NCBI GenBank assembly: GCA_016432725.1
Contig: JACJDG010000003.1
Span: 4,464,001-4,528,000, forward strand
Reading direction: 5' to 3'
DNA length: 64,000 bases
Source of the DNA: Streptomyces sp. DHE7-1
GTDB lineage: Bacteria; Actinomycetota; Actinomycetes; Streptomycetales; Streptomycetaceae
In this document: piece by piece, positions 30,604 through 39,144 of the stretch
How the letters are laid out: every line of letters begins with the position of its first letter
How positions within the stretch are numbered: position 1 is the stretch's first letter
Notes under the pieces: generated by a model
What the model saw: only the letters and a program-made list of their open reading frames with translations
The model's database searches: none
Told to the model about the DNA's origin: nothing
Made by a program: the position numbers and the translations under genes

Positions 30604-30663
30604 AGCGCGATACGACTGTGACACGATGAACACCCGCCGTAATTCTCGGGTTGGCAGGGGAGC

Positions 30664-31164
30664 ATGAGCCGAGAAAAGAACGCCCAGTTGATCGCGGTCA
30701 TGGACCAGGCGAAGGTCTCCAACAAAGGGCTGGCCAAGCGGATGAAAGACGCAGCCGCCCAGCGGGGGATCAGCCTTGGAACGATACACATCGCTGTGCA
30801 GCGCTGGCGTGACGGTGCTGGCATCGAGCCGGAGACGGCAGCGATCATGGCCGACGTCCTGAGCATCAAGCTGAACCGTCGCGTCACACCGGGCGATCTT
30901 GGCCTCTACTGCCGAAACTGGCTGCACGAGGCGTGGCTCCTGCTGGACGACCACATCGTCCAGCTCTGGACCTCGCAGATCAAAGCTCTCGACGACCGGT
31001 ACAAGGCCGCGACCGTCGATGACGACGGCCTTGCACTCGACCAGTTCCACAGGCTCCCCGGCCCCGACCTGTGGTGGTGGCGACACCCCCGCATCCTCAC
31101 CGGAGACCTCGGGCGTTCGCTTCTCTCGGTCGGCGTCGTCGGCACCGACCCCGACGCAGCCTGA
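30664..31164 (+). CDS. Helix-turn-helix regulator of the yccF element
   Basis: 166-aa protein. Residues 1-80 resemble the N-terminal helix-turn-helix module of Streptomyces regulators (QLIAVMDQAKVSNKGLAKRMKDAA, then ISLGTIHIAVQRWRDG as the recognition region). The C-terminal half has no recognised domain and contains an unusual LWWWRHPR patch. Divergent from the integrase operon, so it is the likely control gene for integration or excision (inference). Confidence 0.65.
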   Translation: MSREKNAQLIAVMDQAKVSNKGLAKRMKDAAAQRGISLGTIHIAVQRWRDGAGIEPETAAIMADVLSIKLNRRVTPGDLGLYCRNWLHEAWLLLDDHIVQLWTSQIKALDDRYKAATVDDDGLALDQFHRLPGPDLWWWRHPRILTGDLGRSLLSVGVVGTDPDAA

Positions 31165-31204
31165 CCCTCAGCTTCACAGAGTTACGGGACAACTCTTAGG
31201 GCAG

Positions 31205-31606
31205 TCAGCGCTGGGCGAATCCCTGACTGCTGGGAACTACTTCGCGCCCCAACGGCATGAGAGAGATCGGGATGAGTTTCAGGTTTGCCCAGCCGAAGGG
31301 GATCCCGACGATCGACACGAAGAGGGGGATGCTGGTGATCAGGTGAGCCAGCGCCAACCACCATCCCGCGAAGATCACCCAGATCACGTTGCCGATGAAG
31401 GACCCCGCCCCGGCGTCCCGCCTATCCACCGTGGTGCGGCCGAACGGCCACAGCACGAAGCCGGCGATGCGCAGCGACGCGATGCCGAACGGGATGGTGA
31501 TGATCAAGACGAAACAGATCAGGGCGGCGACGAGATAGCCGATCGCCATCCACAGGCCGCAGAAGACGAGCCACAGGATGTTGAGCAGCATGTTGAACAC
31601 CTTCAT
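31205..31606 (-). CDS. yccF: Element-borne intact YccF-domain membrane protein
   Basis: 133-aa protein with the complete two-repeat YccF architecture: FNMLLNILWLVFCGLWMAIGY, IITIPFGIASLRIAGFVLWPFGR, FIGNVIWVIFAGWWLALAHL and SIVGIPFGWANLKLIPISLMPLGRE. It is a clear homologue of the host gene that the element disrupts, with diverged sequence and opposite orientation. It lies wholly inside the att boundaries. The obvious inference is that it replaces the lost host function. YccF function is poorly known. Confidence 0.9.
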   Translation of the reverse strand: MKVFNMLLNILWLVFCGLWMAIGYLVAALICFVLIITIPFGIASLRIAGFVLWPFGRTTVDRRDAGAGSFIGNVIWVIFAGWWLALAHLITSIPLFVSIVGIPFGWANLKLIPISLMPLGREVVPSSQGFAQR

Positions 31607-31723
31607 GGTCGGTGCCTCTCCAGGTCGGTCCTTCGGCATGCCTGCTGCCACAAGTATCGGCTGATCACGCGTTCAGGTGGAACCGGAGAGCCCTTGTAGC
31701 GCGATCGGGAACGGCCTGAGACG

Positions 31724-31739
31724 ATCCCCTTCGGCATCG
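31724..31739 (+). repeat. attR core of the serine-integrase element
   Basis: ATCCCCTTCGGCATCG; pairs with 28159-28174. The reading frame of yccF resumes here without shift. Confidence 0.8.
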
Positions 31740-32014
31740 CCGCCTTCCGCATCGGCGTCTACGCGCTGTGGCCCTTCGGGTACACCACGGTCGAGCGGCA
31801 CGACGCGGGAGCACCCTCGTGCGTCGGCAACGTCCTGTGGCTGCTGCTGGCCGGCTGGTGGCTGACGCTGGCCCACATCACCACCGGCATCGCCCTGTGC
31901 CTGACGATCATCGGCATCCCGTTCGGCGTCGCGAACTTCAAGCTGATCCCCGTGTCGCTGTTCCCGCTGGGCCGCGAGATCGTGCCCACGGACCAGCCGT
32001 TCGCCGCCCGCTGA
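31739..32014 (+). pseudogene. yccF: yccF-like gene, 3' fragment
   Basis: Encodes the C-terminal 91 residues of the host YccF (AAFRIGVYALWPFGYTTVERHDAG ... CLTIIGIPFGVANFKLIPVSLFPLGREIVP). It has no start codon or ribosome site of its own at the junction. Ends 67 bp from the apparent end of the convergent permease gene. Confidence 0.9.
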
Positions 32015-32080
32015 GGCGTCCTCAGCGCCACTGAGCACCCGTCAGACGCGCCTGGCGGCACGGGAGGCCGGCTGCCCGGC

Positions 32081-33362
32081 TCACGCCCCCGCCGGGGCTC
32101 CGGACGGCCTCCGCCCGCACCGCGCCCCGCCCACCACCGCCGTACGCCGTAGGCCACCACGCCGACGACGAGCACGCCCGCCCCCACGGCGACCGAGACC
32201 GCGGGGAGGGCGAACGCCAGCGTGGCGCAGCCCAGCAGTCCCAGCGCCGGCACCACCCGGGCGCGGAGGGCCGGGCCCAGCGTCCAGGCCGAGGCGTTGG
32301 CCACGGCGTAGTAGGCCAGGACGCCGAACGAGGAGAAGCCGATCGCGCCGCGCACGTCCACCGTGGCCGCCAGTACGGCGACCACCGCGCCCACGGCCAG
32401 CTCGGCCCGGTGCGGCACCTGGAACCGCGGATGCACGGCGGCCAGCGCCCGGGGCAGATGGCCGTCGCGGGCCATGGCCAGGGTCGTCCGCGACACCCCG
32501 AGGATCAGCGCGAGCAGCGATCCCAGCGCGGCCACCGCGGCCCCACCCGGACCACCGGCACGAGCCCCGGCATCCCGGCCGCGCGCACCGCCTCGGCCAG
32601 CGGCGCCGCCGCGTGCCCGAGGGGCCCGGCGCCGAGCACGCCGAGGACGGCCACCGCGACCGCCGCGTACACCACCAGGGTGATCCCCAGAGCCAGCGGA
32701 ACCGCGCGCGGAATGGTGCGCGCCGGATCCCGCACCTCCTCGCCGAGCGTGGCGATGCGCGCGTACCCGGCGAACGCGAAGAACAGCAGGCCGGCCGCCT
32801 GGAGCACGCCGCCCGCCCCCGTCGCCGGCCCGGCTCCGAGCCGCCCGGCGTCCATGCGCCCGGAGGCGAAGCACGCGACCACCACCGCGGCGAGGACGGC
32901 CAGCACCACGGCCACGATCACCCGCGTCACCCACGCCGACTTCTGGACGCCGCCGTAGTTCACGGCGGTCAGGGCCACCACGGCCGCCACCGCCACCGCG
33001 TGCGCCTGCCCCGGCCACACGTACGCCCCCACGGTGAGCGCCATGGCCGCGCAGGAGGCCGTCTTGCCGACCACGAACGCCCAGCCGGCCAGATACCCCC
33101 AGAACTCGCCCAGCCGCTCCCTGCCGTACACGTACGTCCCGCCCGAAGCCGGATAGCGGGCGGCCAGCCGGGCCGAGGACATGGCGTTGCAGTAGGCGAC
33201 CACGGCCGCGACGGCCAGTCCCGGCAGCAGCCCCCGCCCGGCGGCACGCGCGGCCGGGCCCAGCGCGGAGAACACGCCGGCCCCGAGCATCGAGCCGAGG
33301 CCGACGACCACGGCGTCCCGCACGCCCAGGGTGCGTCGCAGCGCGGTACCGGAAGTTGTCAT
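32081..33362 (-). CDS. APC-family amino-acid permease (frame break, 3' end uncertain)
   Basis: About 430-aa membrane transporter with twelve predicted helices. The opening GVRDAVVVGLGSMLGAGVFSALGPAA carries the APC superfamily helix-1 GxGxMxGxG-type substrate-binding segment, followed by YPASGGTYVYGRERLGEFWGYLAGW. A -1 frame break lies near 32543. After it the open frame runs past the plausible end and antisense through yccF to 31759, where codon bias is lost. A second missing base would end the gene at the TGA at 32081-32083, which I adopt tentatively. Confidence 0.75.
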
Positions 33363-33517
33363 GCGCCGCACCCTACTGACCGGCGCAACCGGCAGGTGGA
33401 CTCGAGACGTCCTCCTCCACGACACGGCACGAACACGCGCGCGACCGACAACCGGTCCTCACCGGATTCTCAGGAACCGGCCGGTGCGGACACAGCGCGG
33501 AAGGGCAGGTTCACGGC

Positions 33518-33784
33518 ATGAGCATCATCGGTTGGATCATCCTGGGGCTTCTGGCCGGAGCCATCGCCAAGGTCCTGCTGCCGGGCCGCGACCCGGGCGG
33601 CTTCATCGGCACGACCCTCATCGGCATCGCGGGCGCGTTCATCGGCGGCTACATATCGTCCCGCTGGCTGGACCATCCGATCAGCAAGCACTTCTACGAC
33701 GGCGCGACCTGGGCCGCAGCGATCGGCGGCTCGCTGGTCCTGCTGATCGTCTACCGCCTCCTGTTCGGCAACTCGCGCGACTGA
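33518..33784 (+). CDS. GlsB/YeaQ/YmgE-family small membrane protein
   Basis: 88-aa protein with three hydrophobic segments (IIGWIILGLLAGAIAKVLLPG, FIGTTLIGIAGAFIGGYI, WAAAIGGSLVLLIVYRLLF), the Gly-rich layout of the transglycosylase-associated/GlsB family often linked to stress. Divergent from the permease and followed by a strong terminator. Confidence 0.85.
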   Translation: MSIIGWIILGLLAGAIAKVLLPGRDPGGFIGTTLIGIAGAFIGGYISSRWLDHPISKHFYDGATWAAAIGGSLVLLIVYRLLFGNSRD

Positions 33785-33816
33785 GACACGGGCGGCGGGA
33801 CGCGCCGAGGAGCGGA

Positions 33817-33850
33817 CGAAGGGTGGGCACCGGCCGGTGCCCACCCTTCG
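33817..33850. terminator. Bidirectional terminator
   Basis: Perfect 15-bp stem (CGAAGGGTGGGCACC) around a GGCC loop, between the convergent GlsB-like and yajQ genes. Confidence 0.9.
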
Positions 33851-33907
33851 TGTTCATGCCCCGGAGACGGCCCGCCGGGGCCTCCTCCGGGGCCGGACCG
33901 CGCCGTC

Positions 33908-34396
33908 CTACCGGTAGTTGACGAACTGCAGCGCGAAGTCGAAGTCCTTGCCCTTCAGCAGGGCGATGATGGTCTGGAGGTCGTCGCGGCTCTTGGAGGT
34001 GACCCGCAGTTCCTCGCCCTGGACCTGGGCCTTCACGCCCTTCGGGCCCTCGTCCCGGATGATCTTGGCGACCTTCTTCGCGTTCTCCTGGGAGATGCCC
34101 TCCTCGATCGTCGCGAAGATCTTGTACTCCTTGCCGGAGAGCTGGGGCTCGCCCGCGTCCAGCGCCTTCAGCGAGATGCCGCGCTTGACCAGCTTGGACT
34201 GGAAGACGTCGAGGACGGCGTTCACCCGGTCCTCGGAGTTCGCCTCCATGAGGATCTTGTCGCCGGACCACGAGATCGAGGCACCCACGCCCTTGAAGTC
34301 GTAGCGCTGCGAGATCTCCTTGGCGGCCTGGTTGAGGGCGTTGTCGACCTCCTGCCGCTCGACCTTCGAGACGATGTCGAAACTGGAGTCGGCCAT
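33908..34396 (-). CDS. yajQ: YajQ-family nucleotide-binding protein
   Basis: 162-aa protein, complete. Starts MADSSFDIVSKVERQEVDNALNQA and contains RYDFKG and the two ferredoxin-like halves of the YajQ fold (KEISQRYDFKGVGASISW; KKVAKIIRDEGPKGVKAQVQGEELRVTSK). Members bind c-di-GMP or other nucleotides in proteobacteria; function in Streptomyces is not established. Adjacent to tRNA-Tyr. Confidence 0.95.
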   Translation of the reverse strand: MADSSFDIVSKVERQEVDNALNQAAKEISQRYDFKGVGASISWSGDKILMEANSEDRVNAVLDVFQSKLVKRGISLKALDAGEPQLSGKEYKIFATIEEGISQENAKKVAKIIRDEGPKGVKAQVQGEELRVTSKSRDDLQTIIALLKGKDFDFALQFVNYR

Positions 34397-34609
34397 GTCC
34401 TGTGGCTCCTTGTATCGGGGTGCGTGTCGGGTGCGCGGCGGCGGCCGCCGAACCCGGCGTGGCGCCGGGTCGCATCCGCACCAGCCTAGCCACCCCGAGA
34501 CCCGTGAGGTGGAGATCAATCGGGTGGCGAAGCACCCCCACGCATCGGGTATTGTTTACGTCGTTGCCACGGAGCACCGCCGAAAAGCGGTTCGAAGGGC
34601 AGCGACCCC

Positions 34610-34691
34610 GGCGGTGTGCCCGAGCGGCCAAAGGGAGCAGACTGTAAATCTGCCGGCTCAGCCTTCCCAGGTTCGAATCCTGGCGCCGCCA
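34610..34691 (+). tRNA. tRNA-Tyr (GTA)
   Basis: 82-nt class II tRNA with a long variable arm. Acceptor GGCGGTG/CGCCGCC, anticodon loop CTGTAAA with GTA at 34644-34646, T-arm CCAGG-TTCGAAT-CCTGG, discriminator A, CCA not encoded. Its 3' half from base 34642 is the attachment site of the SLP1-like element, and integration regenerates the full tRNA. Confidence 0.97.
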
Positions 34692-34707
34692 CACGACCGA
34701 AAGGGTC
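34642..34707 (+). repeat. attL of the SLP1-like element
   Basis: 66 bp identical to 56700-56765: it runs from the anticodon loop through the tRNA 3' end and 16 bp beyond. Nine of the next ten bases also match after one substitution. Confidence 0.95.
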
Positions 34708-34743
34708 TGTGACCAGCAGCAATGCTGATCGCAGGCCCTTTCG
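34698..34743 (+). terminator. tRNA-Tyr terminator supplied by the element
   Basis: Stem CGAAAGGGTCTGTGACCAGC with GCTGATCGCAGGCCCTTTCG (wobble pairs included), loop AGCAAT. It begins inside the att repeat and ends in element DNA. Confidence 0.8.
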
Positions 34744-34855
34744 TCGTTGACGGAACCACCCTGGACGCTATGCGCGCTTTTTCCCAGTCTGTCTCACTCG
34801 GATTCGCGTGCTGACCAGCCCGCGTGGGGCAGGCGTGGGGCAGCTTCGCGTGCCT

Positions 34856-36223
34856 CTAACCGTTGTTCTTCAGCGCTCGCTCGATTCGGGCGTTCGCGGT
34901 GGCGGCGCCGCCGTCCAGGCACTTGGCGTACACCCGGAACAGCACGGCCACGCTGTGGCCGGCGCGAGCGGCCACTTCTTGCGGTTCCACGCCCGAACTG
35001 AGCCACGTGGACACGGCGGCATGGCGAAGATCATATGGACGTTTGGCCAGTTGCGACGCGCACTGAGCGGGCGTGAGAGCACGTGCGCGGGCTTCCGCCC
35101 ACACCTCGCCGTACCCGGTGTCCTGGATGAGGCCGCCGCGCTGCGTACGGAACAGCCGTCCGTCGGGAGCGATGCCGTAGGCCGTGACGTGCCACCGCAG
35201 CAGGTTTACGAGATCGGGCGGAATCGGCACGGGGCGCACGGCCTTCCGCGGCCGGTGCTTGAGTCCCCGCCGATCGTGCGCTTCCCCGCTATCGGTCCAG
35301 GCCGATCCCGATCGTGGGCGGGTCTCCCGGAGCCGCAAGGCTCCCCAACCGCGGCGGGGCAGTTCGCAGTCCTGCAGGCGGAGCCCGATGACTTCCGCCG
35401 GTCGTGCCGCCGCGTAATACATGCACCCGAAGAACGCGACCAGGCGGCGCCCGCGGGAGCTCTGCGTGCGCACGGCATCGAGCAGCGCAAGAGCCTGCCG
35501 AGGATCCGGCACCGATGCGGGGTCCAACTCCTCCGCTACCTGCTCCGGAGCCTTCCACTGCACCTGCGGCAGCGGGTTGTCCGTCAGACGGCCGGCGTCG
35601 ACGGCATATCCGAGTGCGTTGTGGAAGATGGCGCGCTTCCGGCGGATGGTTGATGCGGACGCCGTGGTGCCGTCCAGTTTTTTGGTCAGTGCGTCTAAGG
35701 CAGCGCGCACTTGCATGCGGTCGGCGAGCGCGGACGTGGGCAGGGACTTCCGCTCGAACCAGGACAGCACTGCGGCCACCTCGTCCGGCGGTTCCTGGTC
35801 CCGACGGCTCACGTTGAACGCCCAGCTGTACAGAGCCGTCCGCACCCTCCTGGAGTCGGCCATGCCCTTGGCGTCCTTGACGAGCGCCGGCGTCACGGTG
35901 GCCATGGCTTCCGCGAGCGTTCGGCGTGTCGAGCCTGGGGAGTGCTGCCACTTCATCTCGATGTACTCGCGGGCGTGCTGGTACCAACTGACGTCGTTGC
36001 GCTGCCGCAGTTCGGAGAGCGGTACACCGGTGGACTCGTCGAACGGCTCGCCGGCGTGTGCCGCCCGCAGCAGCTCAGCGCGTCGGCCCTCTGCCAACGT
36101 CTTGGTGCGGAACGTTTGAGAGTGCGGAGTCTCGCCGGTCTTCCAGCGCAGCTCAGCGGAGGTCTGGCCCCGATCCTTCCGCTGCCGGACGGACCAGATT
36201 CGAACGTCGTACGTCTTCCCCAT
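34856..36223 (-). CDS. int: Tyrosine recombinase integrase of the AICE
   Basis: 455-aa phage-type integrase that recombines the tRNA-Tyr att sites. A SAM-like core-binding domain occupies about residues 80-215; the catalytic domain follows with Arg274 (AAARPAEVIGLRL), Arg400 (YDLRHAAVS), His423 (AGHSV) and Tyr432 (RVYAKCLDGG). The first His of the usual HxxR box is Tyr397, an accepted variation in actinobacterial integrases. It reads toward attL, ends about 150 bp from it, and is preceded by the excisionase gene. Confidence 0.95.
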   Translation of the reverse strand: MGKTYDVRIWSVRQRKDRGQTSAELRWKTGETPHSQTFRTKTLAEGRRAELLRAAHAGEPFDESTGVPLSELRQRNDVSWYQHAREYIEMKWQHSPGSTRRTLAEAMATVTPALVKDAKGMADSRRVRTALYSWAFNVSRRDQEPPDEVAAVLSWFERKSLPTSALADRMQVRAALDALTKKLDGTTASASTIRRKRAIFHNALGYAVDAGRLTDNPLPQVQWKAPEQVAEELDPASVPDPRQALALLDAVRTQSSRGRRLVAFFGCMYYAAARPAEVIGLRLQDCELPRRGWGALRLRETRPRSGSAWTDSGEAHDRRGLKHRPRKAVRPVPIPPDLVNLLRWHVTAYGIAPDGRLFRTQRGGLIQDTGYGEVWAEARARALTPAQCASQLAKRPYDLRHAAVSTWLSSGVEPQEVAARAGHSVAVLFRVYAKCLDGGAATANARIERALKNNG

Positions 36224-36286
36224 CGGGGGCCTTCCTGTGAAAGGGGCCCGGCATGAGCCGGGCCCTAGGCGTTGATGTTGGTGGGC

Positions 36287-36475
36287 TCAGTAGGCGGGCG
36301 TGTCCAGGCGGTTGAGCCAGTCGTCCAGGTCGGTGCGCCGTACGCGCAGGTGACCGTTGGGCAGCTTCACCAGCCGCGGCCCCTTGCCACGCGCGCGCAT
36401 GCGGTAGAAGGCGGCGCGGCTCATGCTGATCTCTTGGAGGACTTCGGGGAGCTTGAGCATCTTGGTGCTGGCCAA
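36287..36475 (-). CDS. xis: Excisionase (HTH_17/MerR-like)
   Basis: 62-aa winged-helix protein, MLKLPEVLQEISMSRAAFYRMRARGKGPRLVKLPNGHLRVRRTDLDDWL region typical of small excisionase/AlpA-type proteins upstream of int. AGAAGGAGTC ribosome site. It likely directs excision with the integrase; the 63-bp spacing suggests co-transcription. Confidence 0.88.
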   Translation of the reverse strand: MASTKMLKLPEVLQEISMSRAAFYRMRARGKGPRLVKLPNGHLRVRRTDLDDWLNRLDTPAY

Positions 36476-36526
36476 GGTGGTGACTCCTTCTCGAAAGGTC
36501 GAGGCGTCGGGGGCCCTCTCAAAAGT

Positions 36527-36730
36527 CCGCTACATCCGCTACGCCGCTACATCGCAGGTCAACGGGTGGTTTTTTGTAGCGGAGGGGTGGCGTGTAGCGG
36601 CTACGCACGAGCTACGGGGTAGCGGGTGCAGCCGCTACACGCTTCGGTGCCGCTACAAATTCAGGGCCTCTGAGCTGGGCTGTAGCGGTGTAGCGGCTGT
36701 AGCGGGGTTCTGGGGGCGGGGCAGTAGCGG
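36527..36730. repeat. Iteron array, 12 copies of GTAGCGG: candidate replication origin
   Basis: GTAGCGG or its complement CCGCTAC at 36527, 36536, 36544 (inverse), 36576, 36594, 36619 (direct), 36632, 36650 (inverse), 36682, 36690, 36699 and 36724 (direct). Many copies are extended to TGTAGCGG. The block spans the xis upstream gap and the 3' end of the replication-operon P-loop gene. Confidence 0.85.
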
Positions 36731-37808
36731 GACCAGGCGTCGATGAGGTCGGCGGCGTGGAAACCCTTGAGGACACCCCCGGTGGTGCGGATGTTCCGGG
36801 ACCGGATCGGCTCGTTGTCGGCCGTCATGTACTCCCCGAGCATCCGCGACAACCGGCGGTTGTCGAGAGGCTTGCCGTCCAGGTCCGCCCACGGCGCGTC
36901 ATCGAGGGCGTTGAGCCGGTCCAGGATGGCAATGGTGGGCAGGCGATCGACCCCAATTAGGACGTGGTCGCGCAGATCGGTGAGCAGCCGGATACCGAGG
37001 CTGTGTTTGTCGGTGTACTGCGCGGCCTTGACCAGCGTCAGGCACGCTTCCCGCGCCCGGTCGGGCCAGTCCCCGCCGGCCGCATCGGCGACGGCGAGCA
37101 GGGGTTCCCACACGTCCGCCGGCCGGTCGGTCACCCCGTCGGGCATCTCGGGCCAGGCACCCATGACGAATCCGCGTGCCTGCTCCGTCCACTCCGCGAG
37201 CCGGTCACGGAGCTTGTGTCCCTCGGCCTCGTGGATGCGAGCCCGGAACGGCTCCACCCGCTCGTTGCGGGCCCGGCGCCGCATGCGGACGACGACGGAG
37301 CGCGTCAGGATCGTGTCCGGCAGGGAGCCCAGACCGGCAACCGCAACCGCGCAGTACGAGGGGAACGCCTGCACAGTCTGATTGCCGCCGTCACCGATAC
37401 ACCGGTAGGTCACCCCGGTCCGTCGGTGCCCAGCGTTAAGGAACCCGCGCAGCTCCTCGTTGTCCCCGCCTTCGGCCCAAAGATCGTGTCGATCTCATCG
37501 AACAGGATCGTCGGCCGGCCACCCTGCCCCGAGACGGCCCGGAACAGTGCGGCGGCGGACGCGTTGACCGCGACCATGGGGTGCGGCACGAGGGTTTCCA
37601 CGATCTCCAACGCCCGGGACTTGCCCGACCCCGGCTCCGGGGACAGAAAGGCCAGGCGCGGGGTGGAGTCGAAGCAGTCGAGCAGGTGGGCGTGCGCGTC
37701 CCACAGGGCGACGGCGACGTAGGCGGCTTCGGTGGGGAAGACATTGAAGCGGCGGTGGAAGGCTTCCACCTCGTCTAGCAGTGCGGCCCCGTCGATGGTG
37801 GGGGTCAT
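36661..37808 (-). CDS. P-loop DUF3631-family replication-associated protein (frame break)
   Basis: About 382 aa. The N-terminal part has Walker A PEPGSGKSRALEIVETL (about residues 57-73) and Walker B TILFDEIDTIFG; the C-terminal part carries the DUF3631 region (RRRARNERVEPFRARIHEAEG ... WEPLLAVADAAGGDWPDRAREAC). A missing G near 37468 breaks the frame; after repair it reads GDNEELRGFLNAGHRRTG. Proteins of this type accompany primase-polymerases in AICEs and probably act as a helicase or loader at the origin. ATGA overlap with the upstream gene; the 3' end carries four iterons. Confidence 0.85.
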
Positions 37809-38161
37809 GCGGCGGCCTTCCTCTCGAGGGGGATCGTGGGAGCTCCCGGGCAGGCGGACTTGTGGGCGTCATGTTCCGCGATCAGCCCCGTCACGGTGCG
37901 GGACCCGGTGGCGGCGCCGGTCTGCCCGCAGGTGCAGGCGTAGACGGCGGTGGGGGTGTCGCCCGGTCGTGTGGACCAGCGGGCGCCGTCCCAGTGGTGG
38001 CGGTAGACCGGCGGGGCGTAGATGCGGATACCGGGCCGCTCCGCGGTGGGGTCTTCCGCACTGTGGCGTGCCTCGTCGTTCTGGAACCGGTCAGGGCGAA
38101 GGGCAGTGACGACGCCCTTGCGGGCGGTGCCTTTCGGCTCGCCTACAGCCGCCGCGTCCAC
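37805..38161 (-). CDS. Zinc-ribbon-like hypothetical protein of the replication operon
   Basis: 118 aa from a GTG at 38161. The C-terminal half has YACTCGQTG and a later AEHDAHKSACPG, which together could form a Cys/His metal site. An N-terminal aromatic patch (RHHWDGARW) recalls small DNA-binding proteins. It sits between prim-pol and the P-loop gene with a 4-bp overlap to the latter. No known function. Confidence 0.65.
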   Translation of the reverse strand: MDAAAVGEPKGTARKGVVTALRPDRFQNDEARHSAEDPTAERPGIRIYAPPVYRHHWDGARWSTRPGDTPTAVYACTCGQTGAATGSRTVTGLIAEHDAHKSACPGAPTIPLERKAAA

Positions 38162-38199
38162 AGCTTGTGGAGCGGCTAGCGGACTGCTGGTGGCCCGGG

Positions 38200-38348
38200 G
38201 AGGCTCTTAGTAGGCGGGGGATTCGTCATGCCGTCCGCCGCACGGCTGGGTTGTGGGCAATCGACCAGTCCAACCCCCGTGTGATCACGTCGTTGTAGTA
38301 GCGCTGGGACCGGGTGGCGTTGCCCGCTGCCGCCCTACTAAGAGCCTC
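38200..38348. repeat. Inverted repeat flanking the prim-pol 3' end
   Basis: GAGGCTCTTAGTAGG at 38200-38214 and its complement CCTACTAAGAGCCTC at 38334-38348, extendable to CGG/CCG with one bulged base. One arm is inside the prim-pol coding region, the other between its stop and the next start. An mRNA stem between genes or the trace of a small inversion are both possible. Confidence 0.7.
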
Positions 38349-39144
38349 CTCAACCTCGTCGCGGGTGAGGTCCCCGGATGCCACCAGCCGTCCCAGTGCG
38401 CGGGCGGCACGCAGCAGCGTGGCGTTGCGGGTGCCGTCGCAGGCGGTGGCGACGTTGCGGACCTCTCCGCGGAGCGCCGCAGCGGCATACCCGCTGCGGC
38501 ACTTCAGGGAGTGCCGCAGCGGGTAGACGGGCCGCTGACGGGGCTTGAGGGCCTCATGGAGCCATGCGGGCAGCGGGGCGGGGTCACGGTCGTCCAGGAC
38601 CGTGTATGAGCCGTCCGGGGTGGTGCTGCCGGCGGCGACGACGTACCCGCCCCATCCCCGGGTGTCGACCTTCCTAGCGAGCTTGCCCGCCGTGTTGTGC
38701 AGTCGGGCCCCGGGGGCTGGGTGAAGTACAGATGCTCACCACCGCGCGCGGTCCGCACCCGGTAGGTCGCCGGGATGGTCTGCCCGGCGCGCTCGCAGAG
38801 CGCCTGAAAGTTGGTGACGCCGTCAGGCGTTCCCTTCTGCTCTTGCGGCTTGAGCGTGTCCAGGTCGACCACGAGCAGCCCGGACGGGCCGGTCGCGATC
38901 CCCACGTTGTAGGGCTGCTGGGCCCAGGCGGCGCTCAGTAGTTCGGTGCTGGTTGTGGCTCGCTGCTCCGGGGTCTTGTGGCCGTCGGCGCAACGGCCGA
39001 TGCCGGGGCAGTACTTCTCCGCATGCCCGGCCGGTCGCTTGTCGCCCGGCCGCAGGGGATGACGTGCCAACCGCGCTGTGCGGCTTGTGTCGCCCACGCC
39101 AGCAGACCGAGACGTACCAGGTCGGTAGAGGTGGGGGCGTTCAT
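38226..39144 (-). CDS. Bifunctional DNA primase/polymerase (prim-pol), two frame breaks
   Basis: About 306 aa. Archaeo-eukaryotic primase-type prim-pol domain: N-terminus LAWATQAAQRGWHVIPLRPGDKRPA, a Cys-containing loop (YCPGIGRCADGH), the metal-binding DxD in GLLVVDLDT, and RVRTARGGEHLYFT. C-terminal helical region LRGEVRNVATACDGTRNATLLRAARALGRLVASG. -1 frame breaks near 39053 and 38712. It is the replication initiator of prim-pol-type AICEs; ATGA overlap with the upstream gene. Confidence 0.88.

Larger units (their letters stand above)
28170..31735. mobile_element. 3.6-kb serine-integrase element inserted in yccF
   Basis: Delimited by the duplicated 11-bp core ATCCCCTTCGG and by the two halves of yccF. 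Contents: large serine recombinase, one or two small proteins that could include a directionality factor, a divergent helix-turn-helix regulator and an intact yccF paralogue. No replication or transfer genes are visible, so it depends on other elements to move between cells. Codon GC3 is lower than in the flanking core genes. Confidence 0.85.

Noticed and set aside
34402..34712. Short plus-strand frames running through tRNA-Tyr
   Set aside because: They overlap the tRNA and have no ribosome site.
36527..36730. CRISPR array
   Set aside because: The repeats are 7-bp heptamers in both orientations with no 28-37-bp repeats or spacers and no cas genes nearby.
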